Below are positions 1 through 5,636 of a stretch of DNA of 6,962 nt, in pieces (position 1 is the first letter of the stretch; the number at the start of each line of letters is the position of its first letter). A model generated the notes under the pieces. It made no database searches. It was given only the letters and a program-made list of their open reading frames with translations, and was not told the origin of the DNA. The DNA lies in contig JAAZOW010000062.1 in assembly GCA_012797575.1 (NCBI GenBank), positions 1 to 6,962 on the forward strand, written 5' to 3'. The position numbers and the translations under genes are program-made. Source of the DNA: Methanomicrobiales archaeon. Lineage in GTDB: Archaea; Halobacteriota; Methanomicrobia; Methanomicrobiales; Methanoculleaceae.

Positions 1-1243
1 CCGCCCACCTCTTCAGGAACGCATCCCAGCGACCGGTGAGATCAGGATGCATCTCGCGGAGCCTCTCGTACTCGCTCTCAAGCGCCGCCGGGCAGGGGTA
101 GCAGCCTACCCGCTCAAGTCCCCGCTCATAGAGAGGGTTTATGGGCGCCTCCCTCCACCAGAGGTAGAGGAAGACCTCAAGCGCCCGCCAGCTCCGGATC
201 GGCGATATGTTCAGCTGTAAGGGATTTTCGGGGTTCTGGCTCGTCTCCTCGAGATCGGCACGGTTCCAGGACTCGTACCAGCGATTCCCCTGGATGGTGA
301 TGCAGGGACCGACCGTGGCGAGGTAATCCTTCAGAGGTTGCAGCTTTAAGAGCCTGCAGCACCACCGATGGTCCTTCCCCGGCGGACCGGCCTCCTCGAC
401 CGCCTGGAAGAAGTTGGTATCGTTTCGTATGATCTCGACACCCTGCGACGCCGCAAACTCCACCGTCTCAGGTAGTTCGATCCCGGAGTTGATGAAGAAT
501 GCCTTCTCCACCCCCGCCCGGCGCGCAAGATGGAGGATGGCGGTGCTGTCTTTGCCACCGGAGAATGATACGTTCACACACGGCCGATCGCCCATGTACT
601 TCCGTATGGTGCGGACTGCGCTCCGCTCGAGGTTTTTTAGATGATACTGGTTCTTCTCGATCACCTCATCCCAGCCGGGGTTCGGGCGACTCCGGGGCTC
701 GACGGGTATGAGCTTTCTCACCCGGACCATACCATCCCGCACGATACCTGTGCCGAAGAGATCCCGGTAGGAGATGATGACCGTTCCATCGGGCAGAGGG
801 GATGTTAAGGAGAACCGTTTTCCGCCGATACGCCCCTCATGGCTGCCCGCATCGGTCCCGGCCTCGAGGTCGAGGATACCGCGCTCTGCATACGGCAGGA
901 TCTGCGGGAGCGCTTCGGGGGTGATATCGAGGCTGGACTTCCGGGCGATCGGGTCGAACGTGAGCCAGCCGAACCGGTCGCCATGCACGATGACGAGATC
1001 GGTCCGGTCGATACCCCCGGTCTTGTTCAGGAGGACGACCTCCGGAATCGGGATCTCGCCGAACTGTTCGGCAAGGAGGCTCCTGATGAGGGTCATATCC
1101 GCTGCCAGAGCGGGTCGGAGGTCGTAGGGCTGCAGGAGCCGAACTTCCCTGCTCCTGGCGCCGCATGCGCATGTGCGCCCGATGAGGGGGATGTTGCAGT
1201 GATCGCACCAGTAGAGAATCTTTTTTACCGCAGGTTCACGCAT
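1..1243 (-). CDS. PAPS/APS reductase-family PP-loop protein with N-terminal zinc ribbon (partial, C-terminus beyond the left edge)
   Basis: This is an open frame of 414 codons from ATG (1243-1241) with no stop before the window edge. Seen in order: a Cys4 zinc-ribbon-like head (C13-x2-C16, C25-x-C27); a middle region of about residues 60-180 ending GTGIVRDGMVRVRKL, which I read as PUA-like by inference; then a PP-loop domain with the nucleotide-binding motif SGGKDS at 228-233, NSGIELPET at 252-260, HRWCC with C295-C296, and NPLYERG followed by C381-x2-C384. The spacing CC-x84-CxxC fits the [4Fe-4S] ligand pattern known for assimilatory APS reductases. The catalytic ECGLH-type tail of true reductases, if present, would lie outside the window. 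The function is therefore either reduction of activated sulfate or, given the RNA-binding-type accessory domains, sulfur transfer to RNA. It starts 44 bp after the permease stop on the same strand, so it may be co-transcribed. I see no Shine-Dalgarno sequence. Family is sure; substrate is not. Confidence 0.88.
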   Translation of the reverse strand, partial: MREPAVKKILYWCDHCNIPLIGRTCACGARSREVRLLQPYDLRPALAADMTLIRSLLAEQFGEIPIPEVVLLNKTGGIDRTDLVIVHGDRFGWLTFDPIARKSSLDITPEALPQILPYAERGILDLEAGTDAGSHEGRIGGKRFSLTSPLPDGTVIISYRDLFGTGIVRDGMVRVRKLIPVEPRSRPNPGWDEVIEKNQYHLKNLERSAVRTIRKYMGDRPCVNVSFSGGKDSTAILHLARRAGVEKAFFINSGIELPETVEFAASQGVEIIRNDTNFFQAVEEAGPPGKDHRWCCRLLKLQPLKDYLATVGPCITIQGNRWYESWNRADLEETSQNPENPLQLNISPIRSWRALEVFLYLWWREAPINPLYERGLERVGCYPCPAALESEYERLREMHPDLTGRWDAFLKRWA

Positions 1244-1287
1244 TTTTCGGGGAGTACTCTGTTGTGGTCTGCATTAAGTGTGGCCCC

Positions 1288-2472
1288 CTATAGAGCTCCG
1301 CCGGTGAGGACCTGGGCGATGGCAACGCATATACCGGCGACGACCGCGGTCGCCGGCATGGTCAGGACCCATGCTATGACGATCTCGCGGACAACGCCCC
1401 ACTTGACCGCCGAGTAACCTCGGGTCGCGCCGACGCCCATGATCGCACCCGTTATCGCGTGGGTCGTCGAGACGGGGATGCCGAAGATATTCATCAACGA
1501 TAGGACGCCTCCGGCGGCGGTGGAGGCGCAGAACCCCTGATAGGGGCGTATCTTTGTGATCCGATTGGCCATCTTATCTATGACGCGCCATCCGCCAAGG
1601 AACGTTCCGAGCGATATGGCAAGCGATGATGCCAGGATGACCCAGAGCGGGACGGCAAACTCGGAGATCAGCCCGCCGGCGAGGAGCATGGCGGTGATGA
1701 TCCCCATCGCGTTCTGAGCATCGTTGCCGCCGTGGCCTGCGGCCTGGAGCGAACCCGAGAAGATCTGGAGATTTCTGAAGTGGGCCGTCAGGCGCTTCGG
1801 GTGGTGGTTGCGGAAGATGTGGAGGACGATGGCGGCGAGGAGGAAGGCTGATATGAAACCGAGCACGGGAGAGATGACGATGAAGATGACAACCGCCAGG
1901 ATACCGCTGATCTCCAGGAATCCAGTTATGATAGCGAGCGGAATGGATATCGTCCCCCCTATGATCCCGCCGAGGAGGAGATTCCACGGCCTGAACTCAC
2001 TCGTCCAGTACACCAGCAGAGCCGCTATGATAGCGCCGGGGATCGCGCCGGCGAGCCCGTAGGCAACGACCTGTTTGAGCAGGTCAACCGATGGCCAGAA
2101 GACTGCACCCATTCCGGCGGCCGCTATACCGGCGCCGAGGACTCCTCCGATCAGGGCGTGGCTGCTGGATACGGGGATCCCGAGGTACGAGGTTGCAAGC
2201 ACCCAGAGCACCGCCCCGATCATGGCCGTGAGGATCAGCGGTGGCGTGAGGAACGCAGGGGCGACGATCCCCCTCCCGATGGTCGCCGCGATCGCTGTCG
2301 TGAAGAGGAGGGGACCGAGAAGGTTGAAGACCCCTGCGAGGAGCACCGCCTGCAGGGGGGTTAAGGCCTTCGTCGCGATGATGGTGGCTATCGAGTTGGC
2401 GGCATCGTTCAGGCCGTTCGCAAAGTTGAAGAGCAGCGCGAGCAGGATGCCGAATATGATGATCAGGTCCAT
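1288..2472 (-). CDS. pit: PiT-family inorganic phosphate (anion) permease
   Basis: This is an integral membrane symporter of 394 residues that probably imports inorganic phosphate. The protein is almost wholly hydrophobic, with about ten or more membrane segments, and shows the internal duplication typical of PiT. The N-terminal copy has FANGLNDAANSIAT (17-30) and PVSSSHALIGG (100-110). The C-terminal copy has GHGGNDAQNAMG (246-257) and PVSTTHAITGA (333-343). A more polar cytoplasmic loop at about 220-245 (FRNHHPKRL) separates the halves. I start it at MDLIIIFG, ATG 2472-2470, because the first membrane helix begins there. An upstream in-frame ATG at 2529 would add 19 charged residues and overlap the previous gene by about 50 bp. 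It lies 5 bp after the DUF47 stop, the usual pairing for archaeal and many bacterial PiT transporters. Some PiT-family members carry sulfate (Bacillus CysP), and the downstream reductase-like gene makes that a minor alternative. Confidence 0.93.
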   Translation of the reverse strand: MDLIIIFGILLALLFNFANGLNDAANSIATIIATKALTPLQAVLLAGVFNLLGPLLFTTAIAATIGRGIVAPAFLTPPLILTAMIGAVLWVLATSYLGIPVSSSHALIGGVLGAGIAAAGMGAVFWPSVDLLKQVVAYGLAGAIPGAIIAALLVYWTSEFRPWNLLLGGIIGGTISIPLAIITGFLEISGILAVVIFIVISPVLGFISAFLLAAIVLHIFRNHHPKRLTAHFRNLQIFSGSLQAAGHGGNDAQNAMGIITAMLLAGGLISEFAVPLWVILASSLAISLGTFLGGWRVIDKMANRITKIRPYQGFCASTAAGGVLSLMNIFGIPVSTTHAITGAIMGVGATRGYSAVKWGVVREIVIAWVLTMPATAVVAGICVAIAQVLTGGAL

Positions 2473-2477
2473 ATCGG

Positions 2478-3107
2478 TCAGGTATGCCTGATGGCTATGT
2501 CGCTTAAAACATTCGCGACGTCTTCGCACTTATCGGTCGCCATCTCCAGGTTTTCGTAGATATCCTTGAGCTTGATGATGGTTATCGCATCCTCCGTCTT
2601 GAAGAGGTCCATGATAGCATGGCCGAGGACGTTGTCTGCGATGTTCTCCAGGCGGTTCACCTCGATGCATCGCTCTTCGATGAGACTCGGATCTTTGATC
2701 GACCTGATGCTGTTGACGGCCTGCTCGATCTCGATGGCACTGAGCTGGATCAGCTTTGCGAGCTCGACCATATGAGCGTCGGTCTCGGTGATGCCGTAGC
2801 CGTACATCTGCTGCACGGTGCCGTCGATGTAGTCAAGGATGTCGTCCAGCGCCGACGCAAGCCGGGATATCTCCTCCGGTTCAAGTGGCGTGATGAAGGT
2901 TCGGTTCAGCTGTTCGTAGATCTGGTGCGTAATCTCGTCTCCCTGATGCTCGATATGCTTCATCCGGTAGCACTGCTCTTTCACGTTCTCAAAGTTTTCG
3001 ATGAACTCGACCAGCAGGTTGGCTGCAGTAACCACTATTGCGGCCATCTCGTCGAAGAGATCAAAAAAAACTTTATCCTGAGGGATTATCCACTCTTTGA
3101 AGCCCAC
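2478..3107 (-). CDS. DUF47 / PhoU-like Pit accessory protein
   Basis: This is a soluble all-helical cytoplasmic protein of 209 residues, the normal size for DUF47. The family is related to PhoU and is thought to modulate the adjacent PiT permease. PhoU-type acidic metal-binding signatures are visible: IEHQGDEITH (52-61), LDDILDYID (87-95), EVNRLENIAD (149-158) and YENLEMATDKCEDVAN (184-199), arranged as two related three-helix halves. The start is GTG (3107-3105), chosen because the MGFKEWIIPQDKVFFDLF opening matches the family and no ATG occurs before codon 21. No Shine-Dalgarno sequence is visible. A TATA-like box about 36 bp upstream predicts a leader of only about ten bases. A run of eight T on the coding strand (3070-3063) falls in codons 13-15. 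It is first in a likely operon with the permease 5 bp downstream. The binding partner and regulatory direction are inferred from family context only. Confidence 0.9.
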   Translation of the reverse strand: MGFKEWIIPQDKVFFDLFDEMAAIVVTAANLLVEFIENFENVKEQCYRMKHIEHQGDEITHQIYEQLNRTFITPLEPEEISRLASALDDILDYIDGTVQQMYGYGITETDAHMVELAKLIQLSAIEIEQAVNSIRSIKDPSLIEERCIEVNRLENIADNVLGHAIMDLFKTEDAITIIKLKDIYENLEMATDKCEDVANVLSDIAIRHT

Positions 3108-3139
3108 AGTGATCGTTATAAGGTTTTCCTGTCAGGGGC

Positions 3140-3146
3140 TATATAG
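3140..3146 (-). promoter_or_regulatory. Candidate archaeal TATA box for the DUF47-pit operon
   Basis: The TATATA core sits inside the 10-bp palindrome GCTATATAGC (3139-3148). Its centre is about 36 bp upstream of the GTG start. With the usual archaeal spacing of about 25 bp, transcription would start near 3118 and give a leader of roughly 10 bases, in keeping with the missing Shine-Dalgarno. A second AT-rich element, TTATAA at 3116-3121, is too close to the start codon to serve that start. No start site was measured. Confidence 0.5.
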
Positions 3147-3231
3147 CGATCGGTCTGGGAGGGTCACTCAAGCAGGGCTCACGCGGTGATGCCGAAGAGG
3201 AGTTCCGCTCTTCCTGCACATGTCCCTCCCC

Positions 3232-3259
3232 CGTGATGCAGTAGCTAGAGTGCATCATG
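3232..3259. repeat. Interrupted palindrome / hairpin upstream of the DUF47-pit operon
   Basis: TGATGCA (3234-3240) and its exact reverse complement TGCATCA (3251-3257) flank a 10-base centre, GTAGCTAGAG. A G-T pair and a C-G pair extend the arms to nine. It sits about 90 bp upstream of the operon TATA-like box. It could be a regulator binding site or an RNA hairpin. Function is unknown. Confidence 0.45.
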
Positions 3260-3367
3260 TCATCTTACAGTAAGAGATTTTGGTGAATGAGGTGGAACGC
3301 CAACAATCACACAGTAGTGAGGGGAGTGGCCTGACTTTGCGCCTCCTCCTCCGCCCCTGCCCGGGCC

Positions 3368-3406
3368 GGGGATACCCGGGGAAGGCCGTATCCGGGGCGT
3401 ATCCCC
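3368..3406. repeat. Inverted repeat GGGGATAC / GTATCCCC
   Basis: These are perfect 8-bp arms at 3368-3375 and 3399-3406. The 23-base loop contains a second partial partner, GTATCC (3388-3393), which can pair with GGATAC (3370-3375) instead. A further GGTATC lies at 3426-3430. In RNA the first arm would have alternative partners. No function is assigned. Confidence 0.4.
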
Positions 3407-3436
3407 ATACACTGGACCGTGGGAGGTATCGCCTCT

Positions 3437-3461
3437 GGGGGAGGGGCAGACGGGGAGGGGG
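3437..3461 (+). other. Strong G-quadruplex motif
   Basis: The plus strand reads G5-A-G4-CAGAC-G4-A-G5, which is four runs of at least four guanines with loops of 1, 5 and 1 bases. This is well above the usual G3 N1-7 definition. It lies about 280 bp upstream of rqcH and about 300 bp upstream of the DUF47 gene. It overlaps the hairpin at 3448-3482, so both structures cannot form on the same strand at once. The motif is seen directly; folding in the cell is inference. Confidence 0.6.
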
Positions 3462-3482
3462 CAAAAGCCCCCGCCCCTGTCT
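3448..3482. repeat. Long GC-rich hairpin with AAAA loop
   Basis: From the loop outward: GGGGGC (3457-3462) AAAA GCCCCC (3467-3472), one A/G mismatch, GGGG/CCCC (3452-3455 with 3474-3477), a bulged T (3478), then AGAC/GTCT (3448-3451 with 3479-3482). That is 14 base pairs around a tetraloop. It resembles an intrinsic terminator stem, but there is no T-run after it on either strand and no known gene ends here. A structured RNA or DNA cruciform role is possible. Confidence 0.5.
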
Positions 3483-3701
3483 CTGGTTTCAGTATGCGAG
3501 TACCTCCGCTCCTGTCCGGAGTAGATATGGCCTCACGCGAAACTACAAAGGTTGCGAAGAGGGGCAAACGCCCGCGAAGATCTCAAAAGATCAGGTGACA
3601 ACGTGCAAGAGTGCTGTGACAGGGCAACCCGGAGGCCTTCGCGGTCTCGCATGAGGCGCGGGTTCAATGGAAAAACTACGTGAAATGGCCTGGTAGTACC
3701 C

Positions 3702-3708
3702 TTATTTA
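3702..3708 (+). promoter_or_regulatory. Candidate archaeal TATA box for rqcH-pelA
   Basis: TTATTTA is centred about 33 bp upstream of the rqcH ATG. A start about 25 bp downstream would leave a leader of under ten bases, consistent with near-leaderless translation and the absence of a Shine-Dalgarno sequence before 3738. It is the most AT-rich heptamer in this stretch. It is predicted from spacing and composition only. Confidence 0.5.
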
Positions 3709-3737
3709 GATCGCAGGCTGAATGTATTCTGGAATCA

Positions 3738-5636
3738 ATGGCAACACTACAAGGAATGAGCGGGGTCGATCTCCGGGCGCTGGTAGCGGAGGCCGCCGAT
3801 CGCCTCCCGCTCTGGGTCGGCAAGATCTACCAGTTCGATGCAAAGACCCTTGGTATCAGGTTGAATGGGGAGGATAAGGCGAAATATCTCCTGCTTGCGG
3901 AGACCGGGCGGCGCATCCACTTCACGGCAGAGTTTCCAAAGCCTCCAAAGCACCCTCCGGGTTTTGCGATGCTGCTGCGCAAGCATCTGGAAGGTGGAAG
4001 GGTGCTCAGTATCCGCCAGCTCGGAATCGAGCGCACCATGAGCATCGATATCGGAAAGAGGGATACGACCTACCACCTCATCTTCGAGGTCTTCGATGAG
4101 GGAAACGCCATCCTCTGCGATGAAGGCTACACGATCATAAAGCCTCTCTGGCATCACCGGTTCAGGGACCGGGACGTGGTCCCCGGCGCGGTCTACGCCT
4201 TCGAGGGGACCGACTGTCTGGCCCTCCCGCCCGGGGAATTCCAGGAGATGCTTGCGCAGTCGGACCGCGACATCGTCAGGACGCTCGCCGTTGGGTGCAT
4301 GCTCGGCGGCGCGTATGCAGAAGAGATCTGCCTGATGGCAGGTGTCGATAAGAACGCGGCAGCCGCGGATGTGGATGCAGGGGTGGTCCGGGATGCCTAC
4401 AGCCGCCTGCTCGCGGATGTCGAGCAGCGCCGGGACCCGGTGATCACGAGATCAGGGTGCTGGCCGGTGGTGCTGGCCGGCGAGGATGTCCGTGAACGGT
4501 TCGAGACCTTCAGCGAGGCCCTGGATGCGTTCTACCCACGAATAGCAGATGCTGCAGAGAAGACTGCGGCCAAAAAACCCCGCCTCTCCCGGGAAGAGGT
4601 GATCCGCCAGCGCCAGACGGATGCCATCCGGGGCTTTGAGAAGAAGATCAAGCGCTACGAGAGGGTTGTTGAGGTGCTCTACGAGAACTACACGGCCGTC
4701 ACCGGGATCATAACGGCGCTCGATGCAGCGAGCAGGAACCAATCATGGCAGGAGATCGAGGAAGTTCTCAGAGCAAACCGGGATAACGCTGCTGCAAAGA
4801 TGATCCATGCGGTCCACCCGGCGGAGGCGGCTGTGGAGCTCGATCTCGCGGGTGAGCGGGTGAAGATCTACGTCCACGAGACGATCGAGCAGAACATCGG
4901 CCGCTACTACGACCAGATAAAGAAGTTCAAGAAGAAGAAGACCGGTGCCCTTGCGGCCATGGAACGGATGATCCCGGCAAAGGCCCGGCGACGGGAGCGC
5001 CTGATCCCCCAGAAGAAGCGGTGGTACCACCGGTTCCGATGGTTCATCACGTCTGACGGCGTCCTCGTCATAGGCGGCCGGGATGCCTCCCAGAACGAGG
5101 AGCTCGTCAAGAGGTACATGGAGGGTGGAGATCTCTTCATCCACGCCGATGTCCACGGGGGAAGTGTCGTCATCGTGAAGGGTGCAACCGAACGCCTGCA
5201 TGAAGCCGCACAGTTCGCTGCGTCCTACTCGAACGCCTGGAAGGCCGGGCATTTCTCGGCCGACGTCTACGCCGCCCGCCCGGACCAGGTGAGCAAGACG
5301 GCTGAGTCGGGGGAGTACGTGGCCCGGGGCTCCTTCGTCGTCCGGGGAGAGCGGCAGTACTTCAGGAACGTGCCCGTGGGGGTGGCGATCGGCCTTCAGG
5401 TGGCGCCTGAAGTTGCCGTCATCGGCGGTCCGCCTGACGCCGTCACCGGGCGGGCGAAGGTCTGGGTGACGCTCCAGCCCGGACAGTATGAGCCGAACGA
5501 TATAGCGAGGAAAGTCATCCGGGTGCTCAGGGATAAGCTCCCGGAGGATGAGGGGAAGGGGTTCAAAGGCATCCTGAACACCGAGGCGGTCGCTGCGTTC
5601 GTCCCGCCCGGGGGCTCCGATATTGTGGAACCATGA
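3738..5636 (+). CDS. rqcH: RqcH / NEMF (Rqc2) homologue, NFACT-family ribosome-associated quality control protein
   Basis: This is a 632-residue homologue of eukaryotic NEMF/Rqc2 and bacterial RqcH. These bind the large subunit with stuck peptidyl-tRNA and recruit tRNA to add a C-terminal tail without a template. Visible in order: an NFACT-N domain from GMSGVDLRALV (6-16), with D11 at the conserved Asp; the segment at 95-105, where the family's Asp-Arg motif appears as E98-R99; a helix-hairpin-helix-like stretch at about 180-205 (GGAYAEEICLMAGVD); charged helices predicted as coiled coil at about 285-350 and 380-430, the latter with a lysine-rich KKFKKKK; then the NFACT-R (DUF814) domain from WYHRFRWFITSDGVLVIGG (429-447) through GRDASQNE, DLFIHADVHGGSV (465-477) and PDQVSKTAESGEY. 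An extra archaeal segment of about 85 residues with VIGGPPDAV follows. The ATG at 3738 is preferred over ATG 3756 because MATLQGMSGVDL is typical of archaeal members. The stop overlaps pelA. Confidence 0.93.
   Translation: MATLQGMSGVDLRALVAEAADRLPLWVGKIYQFDAKTLGIRLNGEDKAKYLLLAETGRRIHFTAEFPKPPKHPPGFAMLLRKHLEGGRVLSIRQLGIERTMSIDIGKRDTTYHLIFEVFDEGNAILCDEGYTIIKPLWHHRFRDRDVVPGAVYAFEGTDCLALPPGEFQEMLAQSDRDIVRTLAVGCMLGGAYAEEICLMAGVDKNAAAADVDAGVVRDAYSRLLADVEQRRDPVITRSGCWPVVLAGEDVRERFETFSEALDAFYPRIADAAEKTAAKKPRLSREEVIRQRQTDAIRGFEKKIKRYERVVEVLYENYTAVTGIITALDAASRNQSWQEIEEVLRANRDNAAAKMIHAVHPAEAAVELDLAGERVKIYVHETIEQNIGRYYDQIKKFKKKKTGALAAMERMIPAKARRRERLIPQKKRWYHRFRWFITSDGVLVIGGRDASQNEELVKRYMEGGDLFIHADVHGGSVVIVKGATERLHEAAQFAASYSNAWKAGHFSADVYAARPDQVSKTAESGEYVARGSFVVRGERQYFRNVPVGVAIGLQVAPEVAVIGGPPDAVTGRAKVWVTLQPGQYEPNDIARKVIRVLRDKLPEDEGKGFKGILNTEAVAAFVPPGGSDIVEP

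Larger units (their letters stand above)
3108..3737. other. 630-bp divergent intergenic region, no convincing gene, many inverted repeats
   Basis: This lies between the two divergently read operons. Open frames here (for example 3280-3654 plus and 3533-3823 minus) give low-complexity Gly/Arg/Pro/Ser-rich or shadow translations without family features. What it does hold, left to right: the operon TATA box near 3143; hairpins GAAGAG/CTCTTC (3194-3213), 3232-3259 and TCTTA/TAAGA (3263-3275, followed by TTTT at 3278-3281); a GC-rich block (3351-3480) with GGGGATAC/GTATCCCC, a G-quadruplex motif and a long hairpin; CTCCG/CGGAG (3504-3521); GGGC/GCCC (3562-3573) with copies of GCGAAGA on either side (3554-3560, 3574-3580); GATCT/AGATC (3579-3592); and the rqcH TATA-like box. 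It could encode a structured untranslated RNA or long control region. I recognise no known RNA family. Confidence 0.6.

Noticed and set aside
2473..2529. N-terminal extension of the permease to ATG 2529
   Set aside because: It would overlap the DUF47 gene out of frame and add a charged stretch before the first membrane helix. MDLIIIFG at 2472 fits the family.
3280..3654. 124-codon plus-strand open frame in the intergenic region
   Set aside because: It begins at TTG, its translation is Gly/Arg/Ser-rich low complexity over the GC-rich hairpin block, and it has no family features or ribosome-binding signal.
3663..3677. TTCAATGGAAAAAC resembling an archaeal mini-origin (ORB-like) site
   Set aside because: It is a single imperfect copy with a missing base, no paired sites, no AT-rich unwinding element and no cdc6/orc1 gene nearby.
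3667..3696. Nine-residue plus-strand peptide MEKLREMAW before rqcH, with GAGGCG upstream
   Set aside because: It ends before the TATA-like box that best fits rqcH, so it would not be on that transcript. An open frame this short is expected by chance.
3533..3823. 96-codon minus-strand open frame across the rqcH start
   Set aside because: It overlaps the rqcH promoter and first 86 bp of rqcH in antisense and has no recognisable domain.
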